From: an uncultured Verrucomicrobiales bacterium
GTDB taxonomy: Bacteria > Verrucomicrobiota > Verrucomicrobiia > Verrucomicrobiales > DEV007
Assembly: GCA_937891465.1 (NCBI GenBank)
Contig: CALAHF010000017.1
Coordinates: 43,929-107,928, forward strand
Direction of reading: 5' to 3'
DNA length: 64,000 bases
The notes beneath the pieces were generated by a model. The model made no database searches, was not told the origin of the DNA, and saw only the letters and a program-made list of their open reading frames with translations. Shown here in pieces: positions 56,189 through 64,000 of the stretch (positions are counted from its first letter, which is position 1; each line of letters begins with the position of its first letter). Made by a program: the position numbers and the translations under genes.

Positions 56189-59062
56189 TTAATCCACAAA
56201 CTGGAACTGATTCGATATTAAAAGTGCCTGAGCGTAGGCTTCCCACGCATCGGTGAAATCGGCAGGGCCGGAGAACTGATTTTTAAAGCTCCATCGCTGA
56301 TCTAAATTCGCGGCATTGCGGATCTCCGGCTGCCAGTTCGTGGAATCAAAAGCCGAATTTCGAGCAGCTCCCGCATCAATTGCAAAATCGATGAACTGCC
56401 CCTCTTTCACGCTAAGCTTTGCGAGGTTTGTTGCCATTTCGCGATCGGTGGCCGGCAAATCCTGACTGAAGACCGCCCCCTGCCCTGTCACGAAAATCTG
56501 ACCGCGAACCCCATCCCCTTTTCCAACTGTGGATCGCTGAATTTTTCCATTCACTTGAACCTCCAAATCTTCTGGCGCGCGCCAACGGAGAATCAATCGA
56601 TGATCTTCATCATACCCGCAATGACACGAGCCATCTCCTTTGACATACAGATAACTTCTCGCATCCAATTTGATCGGCCATTCTTTTCCGATTTGCCAGC
56701 GCTCCCCGGTCCAGTGCTCGAAGGGTTTGAACTCAATCTCGCTCGTTTCTGCATTCACCTTCCCCCAGCCGTAAGACCACTCCGTGATGGTCTGTGATTC
56801 AGATCTCTTTTTGTGTTCCGTGGCAAAACTCGTCAAAAAACTATCAGCAAGACCCCTGTGTTTTTCATCCGGATCAGTCGCGAAAACAGAACGGTAAAGC
56901 GCACCCACCTTGTCTTCAGTTCCCTTAGCCGAAGCCACCAAATTTTGCGCCTGAGTCTGAACAAACCCATTGTTCAATCCAAACAACGCCTGCATCGGAA
57001 TAGTCGTCGACGGGCGTTTGCCGGTTGTCTCCTGCGGATTCGAAAAATCAAAATTTCGAAATACCGGATCCAAATTCTGGCGATCGACATAGGCATAAAC
57101 AGAACGCCGATTCGAATAAGGCTCATTCAAGATCTTCACCGAACGCCCATACAATTCGTTGCTCAAATTTTGCGAAACCAACAACATCGCGTCGCGCATT
57201 TGCTCTAAATCGAGACGCCGACGATTCATCTTCCAAAGCAATCGGTTTTCAGGATCGTTCACTGCAAATTCCGTCTGGCGAGGGTGATCGCTGCTTTGTT
57301 GATAGGTGTCCGATTCCAGAATCAGTTGGTGCAATTTCTTGATCGACCACCCGTTTTCCACAAACCAAGCGGCGAGAAAATCCAGCAATTCAGGATGACT
57401 TGGCGGCTCCCCTTGCAAACCAAAATCACTCACCGTATTCACAATTCCTTCCCCAAAATGCCATGTCCAAATCCGGTTAACGATCACCCGCGCCGTCATC
57501 GGATTTTTGGGATCAACAATCGCTTCAGCCATGTCCAACCGGCCACTTCCATTTTCAAACAGAGGAGCGTCATCACCGGCAATGATCGACAAAAATTTCC
57601 GCTCAGCCACTTCACCACGACGACCGGGGTTCCCTCGAATATAAACTTTCTGCACAGCAGGTGTCGGTCGATCTTCAATCACCAACGCCTTGTCCGGCTC
57701 CATTTTCTTGTCAGCAACGAACTTGTCCACAACCCGCTGCAGGTTCCTTAATTTTGTTCGGTCGTCCCGTCCCAGCTTACCGATCAACGCTGCTCTACGA
57801 TTTGCGATGTTCGGATTTTCCTCCGCAACTTTCGCCAACTTTGGTTCCAGAAAATCGTCTACCACCTTCTGTTGCTTCGCCAATTCCTTGAGGTAGGCCT
57901 CGTATTCAGGTCCCTCTTTGGGTTCGCCGATCGTGGGCTTTTCCTCAGGAACAATCGAATTCATGAAGACGCCATAGAGCCCGTAATACTCCTTTGTCGA
58001 AATCGGATCGAACTTGTGATCATGGCACCGGGCACACGAAACTGTCAGCCCCATCAATCCCCGAAAAGTCGTATCCACTCGATCATCGATCACCAATTCG
58101 GCCGCGCCGTTTTTACTCAGCGTGATAAACCCAAGCGCAGCCAAGTGCCGTTTGTCTGGCGAATTTTTGTCGACCATTCGCTCGGCCGCGAGCTGGTATT
58201 TCACAAACTGGTTGAACGGCATGTCATCGTTGAAAGAACGAATCAACCAATCGCGGTACGTGTAGCTGTAGACAAATCGCCGCTCACGCCCGCCCGCCTC
58301 GTAGCCTTTTGTATCCGAGTAGCGAGCCACATCCATCCAGTGACGTGCCCAACGCTCTCCGTAATGCGGCGAGCCTAACAGATGCTCAATTAATTTTGGC
58401 CAGACCTCTCTATCAGGCCGTGGATCGTTCACAAACTTCGCCAGCTCATCCGGCTGTGGCGGAAGTCCCAGCAAATCAAAATGCAATCGACGATAGCGTG
58501 TGTAACGATCTGCTTTCTCAGCTGGAACCAAACCGGTCTCTTCGATTTTCCGCTTAATAAAATAATCGATCGGATTTCCTGAAAAATCCTCTGGCATCGA
58601 AGGTTTTATCACCGGCTGAAACGACCAGTGCGCTTTTGGATCCACTGACACATCAACCGCTTCATCAATCGGCCAGGGCAATTTCATCGCCACCCACTTT
58701 TGAAAATCGGCAATCACTTCATCCGGCAGCTTTTCGCCATCTTTTGGCATCTGCAAATCAGCGGAACCCGAATGACTGATCGCCACAATCAGCGCACTTT
58801 TCTCAGGCTGCTCCAAATCGATAATCTTTTTATAATCAGTGCCTCGCAAGACAGATGCCCGAGACGTCAAATGGAGACCGTTTTTAGCCTTGGTTCCTTT
58901 GTGGCATTCAAAACAGTTTTCAGCCAACACAGGGCGGATTTTTGACTCAAAAAAGTCGATTTGCTCCGGTGAGAACGTTTCATCTGATCGCACATCCGAA
59001 AGAACGCAGCAAAATAGCAACGAACAGAGAAGAAATCGGATTTGGAAGTTTCTGAAAAACAT
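56189..59062 (-). CDS. PSCyt1-DUF1549-DUF1553 (PSD1) exported protein
   Basis: A 957-residue secreted protein of the planctomycete/verrucomicrobial surface-associated type. Signal peptide (FQIRFLLCSLLFCCVLSDV), a cytochrome c-like PSCyt1 domain with heme motif CFECH, a DUF1549 domain (YFIKRKIEETGLVPAEKADR, then RHWMDVARYSDTKGYE) and a DUF1553 domain (IVDPKNPMTARVIVNRIWTW, GEGIVNTVSDFGLQGEPPSH). The C-terminal 200 residues are a beta-rich carbohydrate-binding-like extension. Such proteins are found with DUF1501 partners and are linked to polysaccharide or glycopolymer breakdown, not proven. I chose the ATG at 59062 over 59098. Confidence 0.9.
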   Translation of the reverse strand: MFFRNFQIRFLLCSLLFCCVLSDVRSDETFSPEQIDFFESKIRPVLAENCFECHKGTKAKNGLHLTSRASVLRGTDYKKIIDLEQPEKSALIVAISHSGSADLQMPKDGEKLPDEVIADFQKWVAMKLPWPIDEAVDVSVDPKAHWSFQPVIKPSMPEDFSGNPIDYFIKRKIEETGLVPAEKADRYTRYRRLHFDLLGLPPQPDELAKFVNDPRPDREVWPKLIEHLLGSPHYGERWARHWMDVARYSDTKGYEAGGRERRFVYSYTYRDWLIRSFNDDMPFNQFVKYQLAAERMVDKNSPDKRHLAALGFITLSKNGAAELVIDDRVDTTFRGLMGLTVSCARCHDHKFDPISTKEYYGLYGVFMNSIVPEEKPTIGEPKEGPEYEAYLKELAKQQKVVDDFLEPKLAKVAEENPNIANRRAALIGKLGRDDRTKLRNLQRVVDKFVADKKMEPDKALVIEDRPTPAVQKVYIRGNPGRRGEVAERKFLSIIAGDDAPLFENGSGRLDMAEAIVDPKNPMTARVIVNRIWTWHFGEGIVNTVSDFGLQGEPPSHPELLDFLAAWFVENGWSIKKLHQLILESDTYQQSSDHPRQTEFAVNDPENRLLWKMNRRRLDLEQMRDAMLLVSQNLSNELYGRSVKILNEPYSNRRSVYAYVDRQNLDPVFRNFDFSNPQETTGKRPSTTIPMQALFGLNNGFVQTQAQNLVASAKGTEDKVGALYRSVFATDPDEKHRGLADSFLTSFATEHKKRSESQTITEWSYGWGKVNAETSEIEFKPFEHWTGERWQIGKEWPIKLDARSYLYVKGDGSCHCGYDEDHRLILRWRAPEDLEVQVNGKIQRSTVGKGDGVRGQIFVTGQGAVFSQDLPATDREMATNLAKLSVKEGQFIDFAIDAGAARNSAFDSTNWQPEIRNAANLDQRWSFKNQFSGPADFTDAWEAYAQALLISNQFQFVD

Positions 59063-59208
59063 CGATTCACAAATTCGCAAGCTGCATCGGGCTTTCAAAG
59101 CCGGATTCGCGTTAAGATAACGGAAATATACAAATTTGATGAAATTAAAGTGAAAAGGATTGCCACGTGTTTGAAGGATTTGCTACGATCAAATCCCCAC
59201 CCGAACGC

Positions 59209-59436
59209 ATGAAAACGAAACTCACTCTGACTGTTGAAAAAGAACTCATCAATCAGGCGAAAACGATCGCGTATGCACAAAATACGTCCGTTTCTTCTCT
59301 GGTCGAGAGCTTCCTCTCTAATCTCATTTTAAAACGCCAAGACAGCTTTTCTGAACGCTGGCGAGGCTCTTTTAAACAACCCCCGAACATGGGCAATGTT
59401 GCAACCAAGCGACCGACTTCACTTCATCGCCGATGA
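59209..59436 (+). CDS. DUF6364-family antitoxin
   Basis: A 75-residue antitoxin-like protein with a ribbon-helix-helix style N-terminus (MKTKLTLTVEKELINQAKTI, ATG at 59209; the frame is open to GTG 59167). It probably binds both the toxin and its own promoter. The last codons overlap the PIN gene by four bases (ATGA), the usual antitoxin-first coupling. Confidence 0.82.
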   Translation: MKTKLTLTVEKELINQAKTIAYAQNTSVSSLVESFLSNLILKRQDSFSERWRGSFKQPPNMGNVATKRPTSLHRR

Positions 59437-59855
59437 AAATCTTCCTCGACACCGATGTGCTCGTAGATGTCGCAATTGACCGGCGCCCATTTTCCGAATC
59501 GTCCGCCAAACTGATCGACGTCATTCAGACAGCTCATTCCAGCCGGATTGATGCTTATGTTAGTTGGAGTTCATTTATGGAATTCAGCCAACAGGCAACG
59601 CCTCTCGTCGGTCAACAAAAGACGGCCGAGTTTTGCATGGAGCTCACCAAGTTTGTGAAAATTGCCCAGGCAAAAGCACCGCATCTGACAGCCGCTCTGG
59701 CTTTCAATTTGCCGGAGTTTCGCGCGACGCTTCAAGCCGCTGCAGCAATCGCCTGCAAAGCTGAAATGATCATTACGAACAACACCACGCTCTACACGGG
59801 CTTGCGAATCCCCGTGAAAGCCCCCGCGGCATTGACCGATCAGGTTGCTGCGTGA
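59433..59855 (+). CDS. PIN-domain toxin (VapC-like RNase)
   Basis: A PIN ribonuclease of 140 residues: KIFLDTDVLVDVAIDRRP with acidic residues D6 and D8, a central E (MEFSQQATPLVG region) and IITNNTTLY near the end. Toxin of a type II toxin-antitoxin pair with the DUF6364 gene. Metal-dependent tRNA or rRNA cleavage is the family activity; the target here is unknown. Confidence 0.82.
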   Translation: MKIFLDTDVLVDVAIDRRPFSESSAKLIDVIQTAHSSRIDAYVSWSSFMEFSQQATPLVGQQKTAEFCMELTKFVKIAQAKAPHLTAALAFNLPEFRATLQAAAAIACKAEMIITNNTTLYTGLRIPVKAPAALTDQVAA

Positions 59856-59869
59856 TTTGGAATTTTTTT

Positions 59870-59912
59870 CGATCCAACAGGGTTGGTTCGATGAGCCAAC
59901 CCTATTTGATCG
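59870..59912. repeat. 43-bp interspersed element
   Basis: Left arm CGATCCAACAGGGTTG, centre GTTCGATGAGC, right arm CAACCCTATTTGATCG. It lies between the convergent PIN gene and the next gene; both stops are within 15 bp. Confidence 0.9.
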
Positions 59913-59925
59913 TGAAACCAAAAAT

Positions 59926-60699
59926 TCAGGCGGCTTCTGCCTTTTGCTGATCGAGCAAATCAACAAAAATGCGGGAACATTCACGAATCCGGGTAAGTCC
60001 GGATTTCGCGTCGTCAGAAATCGATTCCTCCATCATAATGAGTTCGGCAAATCCGGTGACCGAACCAATCATGTTGCGGAAGTCGTGACGAATTTCTTTG
60101 TCCCTCAATCCCTCATCGGAAAGCCCACCCAACTTTTCGCGTATCGCGACGCTGGAATTATCGATATACCCAAAGAGCTCCGGACCATCGTCACCGAATG
60201 TCGGAACCAGAAGTTTCAGTCCATCAGCTAGCTGGATCACCTCACTGGTCAACGTTTGCAAGCGATCCAACGCGGTATCTCCTGCAATTGCTTCTATTGC
60301 ACCCGCTGGGCTGCGCACTTCCTGCAAGTGAATGGGCTGATTTAACAGCGCCTGAAGCTCCATCGGCAACACATGGGAAACTGTCGCTTTTGGAAAAAGT
60401 TTCATCACTCCAACGGAGCGGGCATGATCAAGCACCATTTGGGTCGACGATTCGCCAACACCAACGATTGGAACCGCTTGAAGCGTCTCCAATGTACGGA
60501 TTGCCTGAATAGCCGCCCAGACACTACCGCCTGGCAAATCCAAATCGATGACAAGGATGTCCGGCGCGTGCTGCTTGCAAAAATCAAGCAACTGGCTGGC
60601 ATTCCAGACCACAGCGGTCTGAAAACCTGCGGAACTAAGGGAGGCTTGCACCGACTCGGCCATCGGAACTTCAGCGGCAGCAATCAAAACACGGTTCAT
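59926..60699 (-). CDS. Receiver domain plus DHp-like histidine phosphotransfer protein
   Basis: An N-terminal receiver domain (residues 1-120) with phosphoacceptor D52 in VIDLDLPGG and a Lys in LFPKAT. The usual acidic metal pair after the first strand is replaced (VLIAAAE), so the site is degenerate. The C-terminal half has a DHp-like helix with EIRHDFRNMIGSVTGFAELI, but no HATPase domain follows; the gene stops after about 60 more residues. It may be a phosphorelay intermediate, a pseudo-receiver or a dimeric regulator. No output DNA-binding domain. The 243 bp upstream are AT-rich and hold no gene I can support. Confidence 0.75.
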   Translation of the reverse strand: MNRVLIAAAEVPMAESVQASLSSAGFQTAVVWNASQLLDFCKQHAPDILVIDLDLPGGSVWAAIQAIRTLETLQAVPIVGVGESSTQMVLDHARSVGVMKLFPKATVSHVLPMELQALLNQPIHLQEVRSPAGAIEAIAGDTALDRLQTLTSEVIQLADGLKLLVPTFGDDGPELFGYIDNSSVAIREKLGGLSDEGLRDKEIRHDFRNMIGSVTGFAELIMMEESISDDAKSGLTRIRECSRIFVDLLDQQKAEAA

Positions 60700-60942
60700 T
60701 AAAAAATTTGGGTAAAGAGGGTTGGGTTAGTTAAGTTTTACAAACTTAATTCTAATTTCCATAAAAATAAACATTAAAATAGCTTTTCTGAGGTTTTTTA
60801 TAATGTTTTCTGCAATTATTCTCCGATAATGCGATCGAAAAGCGGTTGCGTGGGGCGTGAGTGGTTTTATTTTCTCGATTATCAAATTACGAGGCGTCCG
60901 GCCCGCCTAAGCTCGGCGTAATACGAATCAGATTCTCAAATT

Positions 60943-61395
60943 ATGAAACAACTCACTCGCTCAATTTTCATCGCTGCAGCTCTTGCTGTTCCAGCTTCAG
61001 CCATCATCGCTGAAGATACTGAAATCACGCTTACCGCTGACAAAGTGCAGTTCGCCTACGACAAAAAAGAGTTCACAGTTAAAGCCGGAGCAAAGGTGAA
61101 GCTCACACTCGACAATCCAACGGGTGCAATTCAGCCGCACAACATCATCATCGTTAAGCCCGGCAAGAAGGACGCCGTGGGAATGATTGCGAACCAGAGC
61201 ATGGCGGATCCTAATTTCCTCAAGAATCCAGTTCCGAAAAGCGAAGACGTCCTCTTCAGCAGCAAGCTGGCTCAACCCGGAACGAAGGAAGTCATTGAGT
61301 TCACGGCTCCAAGTGAGCCAGGTGAATATCCTTACCTGTGCACGTTCCCCGGTCACTGGATCATCATGAACGGCATCATGAAAGTTGAGAAGTGA
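60943..61395 (+). CDS. Azurin/plastocyanin-like cupredoxin
   Basis: Secreted blue copper protein of 150 residues. Signal peptide (MKQLTRSIFIAAALAVPASA). Copper ligands fit azurin: H66 in IQPHNIII, C133 in YLCTFPGHW, H138 and M142 with the azurin spacing C-x4-H-x3-M. Electron transfer in the periplasm is the family role. A single-gene transcription unit with a strong terminator. Confidence 0.9.
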   Translation: MKQLTRSIFIAAALAVPASAIIAEDTEITLTADKVQFAYDKKEFTVKAGAKVKLTLDNPTGAIQPHNIIIVKPGKKDAVGMIANQSMADPNFLKNPVPKSEDVLFSSKLAQPGTKEVIEFTAPSEPGEYPYLCTFPGHWIIMNGIMKVEK

Positions 61396-61435
61396 TTCTC
61401 CGCTGACAACGCTTTTCAAAAGTAAATTTAAAAAA

Positions 61436-61475
61436 ACAAAAATAGCCGCCCTCTCTCGAGGTCGGCTATTTTTTT
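61436..61475. terminator. Rho-independent terminator
   Basis: Stem AATAGCCGCC (61441-61450) with GGTCGGCTATT (61460-61470) and a run of T. An A-run precedes it, so it may also serve the small gene at 61501. Confidence 0.85.
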
Positions 61476-61500
61476 GTATTTCACCGAGTGAATAGCCTGA

Positions 61501-61671
61501 TCAGAAGCCTTTCATCACATTTCCTGCTACTAAAACAACCCATGCGGCAATAAAAAGCCAGGTCGTGTATCCAGCTAAAGCCGCCACACCTGCGTAAGTG
61601 CCAAGAAGGGCAAGAATGAAGATGATCAGGGAGATAAGAAAACACAGTTTACTTGGAGGCCTGATAGTCAT
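61501..61671 (-). CDS. Small two-helix membrane protein, 56 residues
   Basis: A short minus-strand frame with ATG at 61671 and TGA at 61503-61501. Sequence opens MTIRPPSKLCFLISLIIFIL and ends WVVLVAGNVMKGF. Two hydrophobic helices joined by a GTYAG turn make it a convincing small membrane protein. No family recognised. No clear Shine-Dalgarno. Otherwise 61476-61840 holds only a weak promoter for the receiver gene. Confidence 0.6.
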   Translation of the reverse strand: MTIRPPSKLCFLISLIIFILALLGTYAGVAALAGYTTWLFIAAWVVLVAGNVMKGF

Positions 61672-61840
61672 GCAGTTAGTAGGGTTTAATTTGAAACCGT
61701 ACTAATCTTTTCAGAGAAGCTACTGCTTCCCAAGCTTTAATATCCAAATTTTCTGAATACTTCATATTTCAATAAAAAATTGTAAAAATCATAATTTCTT
61801 GTAAGTTATTGGTCCCTCCGCTCTCTTCTCTTCTACATAA

Positions 61841-62239
61841 ATGAGCAAACGCATCCTGATCGTTGATGACAATATCAACCTTACCACTCTGCTATCCAGG
61901 GCATTGGGAAAGTATGGTTACGAAACCGTCGTTCAAAATGACTCGCTTCACGCTATCGATTCTGCGCGCCGGGCAGCACCGGATTTAATTTTACTGGACG
62001 TCATGATGCCCAATCTCGATGGGGGCGATATCCTTGCTATTTTGCGACAAGATCCCCAACTGCGAAGCATCCCGGTGATTCTGCTGACGGCATTGGCACG
62101 CGAAGCTTCAGGACTGGGAAATTTGGGTGGAATTCAAAGCCCTGTTTTGGGAAAACCCATCGAGTTGCGCTCTCTAATCACGGAAATTGAGAATCAGCTC
62201 ATTCAGTCCCCAAGGGCACGTTTGCCGTTGCAAGATTAA
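61841..62239 (+). CDS. Single-domain response regulator
   Basis: Receiver domain only (132 residues): acidic pair D9-D10, phosphoacceptor D53 in LILLDVMMP, T83 and K105 in LGKPIE. All key residues are present, unlike in the degenerate receiver at 59926. No output domain, so it acts on a partner. A weak TTGTAA/TAAGTT promoter pair lies at 61780-61807. Confidence 0.9.
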   Translation: MSKRILIVDDNINLTTLLSRALGKYGYETVVQNDSLHAIDSARRAAPDLILLDVMMPNLDGGDILAILRQDPQLRSIPVILLTALAREASGLGNLGGIQSPVLGKPIELRSLITEIENQLIQSPRARLPLQD

Positions 62240-62265
62240 TCGCGATCCGGCACAGTGCTTTTGTT

Positions 62266-63063
62266 GTGAATCTCGATTTAAAAGACAAAGTAATTATCGT
62301 CACCGGCGGCGCTAGCGGCATTGGTGAATCCATCGTTCGCACTCTCGCAATCGAACATGCCCGCCCGGTTATTTTCGACCTAAAATCGGCAAACCAATGC
62401 GCTGAATTACTCGAAGAATTAAAAATCGAACACGTCGATGGCGCATTCATCAGCCTTGACCTGACCAAGGAAGATCAAGTTGCCGAGGCCGTTTCAGAAA
62501 TTGGGAAACGCTTTGGAAGAATCGATGGAATCGTCAACAACGCCGGCGTGAACGACTCGGTCGGGCTAAATCGTTCTCCCGCAGATTTTTCGAAATCCCT
62601 TGAGAAAAATCTCGTGCAGTGCTTTTCCGTCGTGCATCACGCCCTCAATTTTTTGAAAAAATCTGATGCACCCGCCATCGTCAACATCGCCAGCAAAGTC
62701 GCGATCACCGGCCAGGGCGGGACTTCTGGATACGCCGCGGCCAAAGGCGGATTGCTCGCCTTGACTCGCGAATGGGCGCTCGACCTTGCTTCCGACGGTG
62801 TCCGCGTGAATGCCGTGGTTCCCGCGGAAGTGTGGACACCAATGTATGAAAATTGGCTCTCCACCCTGTCTGATCCCGATGCTCGTCGCGCCGAAATCGA
62901 AGCTAACATTCCCCTCGGCAACCGCATGACTGAAGCTGCCGAGATTGCCGACACCACCACGTTTCTCCTTTCCCCGCGCGCCAGCCACACCACGGGCCAA
63001 ATACTGCATGTCGATGGCGGCTACGTTCATTTTGATCGCGCATATCAGGGAAAAGACACCTGA
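62266..63063 (+). CDS. SDR oxidoreductase (L-fucose dehydrogenase-like)
   Basis: Short-chain dehydrogenase of 265 residues. NAD-binding TGGASGIG (13-20), NNAGV, catalytic S143, Y156 and K160 (GYAAAKGG), and the C-terminal TTGQILHVDGGYVHFDRAYQ. Relatives act on L-fucose and other hexoses or on 3-hydroxyacyl substrates; the substrate is not certain. The start is GTG at 62266; no ATG precedes the Rossmann strand. Confidence 0.88.
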   Translation: MNLDLKDKVIIVTGGASGIGESIVRTLAIEHARPVIFDLKSANQCAELLEELKIEHVDGAFISLDLTKEDQVAEAVSEIGKRFGRIDGIVNNAGVNDSVGLNRSPADFSKSLEKNLVQCFSVVHHALNFLKKSDAPAIVNIASKVAITGQGGTSGYAAAKGGLLALTREWALDLASDGVRVNAVVPAEVWTPMYENWLSTLSDPDARRAEIEANIPLGNRMTEAAEIADTTTFLLSPRASHTTGQILHVDGGYVHFDRAYQGKDT

Positions 63064-63104
63064 ACGCGGGTTGAAAAATCCCCTTCCCCGTTGTACCAAA
63101 CCAA

Positions 63105-63986
63105 ATGGCTTTTATCATCAACGGTGAAAAAATCAGCGACGAGCTGATTGAAGAGGAATTCGACTCCATCAAAGACCACTACGTCAACATGGGCGAAGTC
63201 GTTTGCTGCGACCGCGACGAGGAATTTCGCACCTACGCGCGCGACAACATCATCAATCGCGCCCTCCTGGAACGCGCTTCGGAAGAGAAATTCGGCGATG
63301 CCAGCGAAGCCGAAATCGAAGCCATGTTCGAGCAGCTCAAAACAGATCACGGCGGCGAAGAGAATTTTTTCCAGAATACCGGATTCAACCCCGGCGATGA
63401 AGGCCAGATCAAACGGAAGATCAAGAGCACCATCAAAGTCGACAAAGTTCTCGAAAGCCATCTAGGGGAAGAAGTGGAACCCACCGAGGAGGAAATTCGG
63501 GGGTTTTACGACGAGAACATCGCCAAATTCATGACCGAGGAAGAGGTCCAGCTCAGTCAGATTTTTGTCGAACCCAAATCCCATGAGGCGGCACGCGAGT
63601 CCTATCAGGAGCTTCGCCAGCTGCGCGAAGACATCCTCGACGGTAAAATTGAATTCCTCGCCGCCGCTGAAAAATTTGGCGACGTCGAAAAACAGTCCAT
63701 CGACATGGGTTTCATGAAACAGGGAGAAACCATGCCTGAGATCGAGGCCATCACCTTCTCTCTGCGAGACAACGAAGTCAGCCCCGTTGTCGCAACTCAA
63801 TTTGGCTTCCACATTTTTAAATTGATGGATCGCAAACTGCCCGCGCCAACGCCTTACGAAGAGGTCAAAGCTACCTTGCCCGAACAATTTTCTGCGAAAC
63901 GTCGCGAAGACCAGATCAATGCGCTCATCGAAAAATTGAAGGCCACCGCAACGATCGAAGAAGTTGAAGAACCGCTTGAAGCCTGA
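63105..63986 (+). CDS. PpiC-type peptidylprolyl isomerase without signal peptide
   Basis: A SurA/PpiC-like parvulin of 293 residues. The N-terminal helical chaperone part (about residues 1-140) is followed by a parvulin domain (EEEVQLSQIFVEPKSHEAAR, FLAAAEKFGDVEKQSIDMG and VVATQFGFHIFKLMDRK). Catalytic peptide-bond cis-trans isomerase activity is expected. Unlike SurA it has no signal peptide, so it probably works in the cytoplasm, possibly on nascent chains. The C-terminus is Glu-rich. Confidence 0.82.
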   Translation: MAFIINGEKISDELIEEEFDSIKDHYVNMGEVVCCDRDEEFRTYARDNIINRALLERASEEKFGDASEAEIEAMFEQLKTDHGGEENFFQNTGFNPGDEGQIKRKIKSTIKVDKVLESHLGEEVEPTEEEIRGFYDENIAKFMTEEEVQLSQIFVEPKSHEAARESYQELRQLREDILDGKIEFLAAAEKFGDVEKQSIDMGFMKQGETMPEIEAITFSLRDNEVSPVVATQFGFHIFKLMDRKLPAPTPYEEVKATLPEQFSAKRREDQINALIEKLKATATIEEVEEPLEA

Positions 63987-64000
63987 TGTCACTGCCCCGC
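63986..64000 (+). CDS. Possible start of the next gene (edge)
   Basis: The stop TGA of the isomerase overlaps an ATG in the sequence TGATG, then five codons MSLPR run off the window edge. Overlap of stop and start is typical of operons, but five codons cannot identify a product. Confidence 0.35.

Noticed and set aside
6113..59912. Integron attC sites or a CRISPR array
   Set aside because: No integrase, no array order and no spacer-like regular spacing; genes between copies are ordinary chromosomal genes in both orientations.

Overview
The window looks like a chromosomal segment from a Verrucomicrobia-type bacterium of the PVC superphylum. The strongest marker is 25969-37283, a complete Verru_Chthon cassette (proteins A, A, B, C, D), a gene set known to me from that phylum. 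Other PVC-typical families agree: DUF1501, DUF1552, the PSCyt1-DUF1549-DUF1553 protein, a sulfatase, a Tat-exported Gfo/Idh/MocA oxidoreductase, and a decayed ECF-sigma plus Ser/Thr kinase pair. I see no rRNA, tRNA, CRISPR array, phage or intact insertion sequence.

Layout. 1-6000: edge-truncated tatA, a periplasmic L,D-transpeptidase, a frameshifted serine hydrolase, a Tat-exported oxidoreductase and a FIST sensor. 6200-17000: a PDZ/HEAT protein, 3-methyladenine glycosylase, metG, a class I amidotransferase, ilvD, a cyclic-nucleotide-binding protein, and araB coupled to a zinc-ribbon membrane protein. 17000-20000: a decayed sigma/kinase locus and a DUF1552 protein. 20000-25900: a membrane protein, araD, a ClpX-like ATPase without the zinc domain, and a SpoIIM/RDD pair. 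25969-37283: the pseudopilin-like cassette. 37400-49300: D,D-carboxypeptidase, sulfatase, RRM protein, galU, an M14 hydrolase, an FHA protein, a FAH-family enzyme, two TPM-like proteins, fabG, pgl and a hypothetical. 49400-54350: an accessory patch with an FRG-domain gene, a frameshifted secreted protein, an M50 protease and a wrecked P-loop ATPase. 54338-59062: the DUF1501/PSD1 operon. 59209-64000: a DUF6364/PIN toxin-antitoxin pair, two signalling proteins, a cupredoxin, a small membrane protein, an SDR and a PpiC-type isomerase.

The most unusual structure is a family of 43-bp interspersed elements of constant length. There are at least 12 clear intergenic copies, one more inside the DUF1501 coding sequence and two degenerate ones. 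Each has two 16-bp arms around an 11-bp centre (consensus near GTTCGNCGAAC). Many lie within 15 bp of a stop codon. Three pairs are spaced 54, 54 and 64 bp start to start, and in three copies the left arm's inner box is inverted so the hairpin is lost. I do not recognise the family.

The cassette is best read as a minor-pseudopilin set: D resembles GspH, B GspI/PilV, C GspJ, and the two giant A proteins GspK fused to very large exported domains. This reading is inference from N-terminal prepilin-like motifs.
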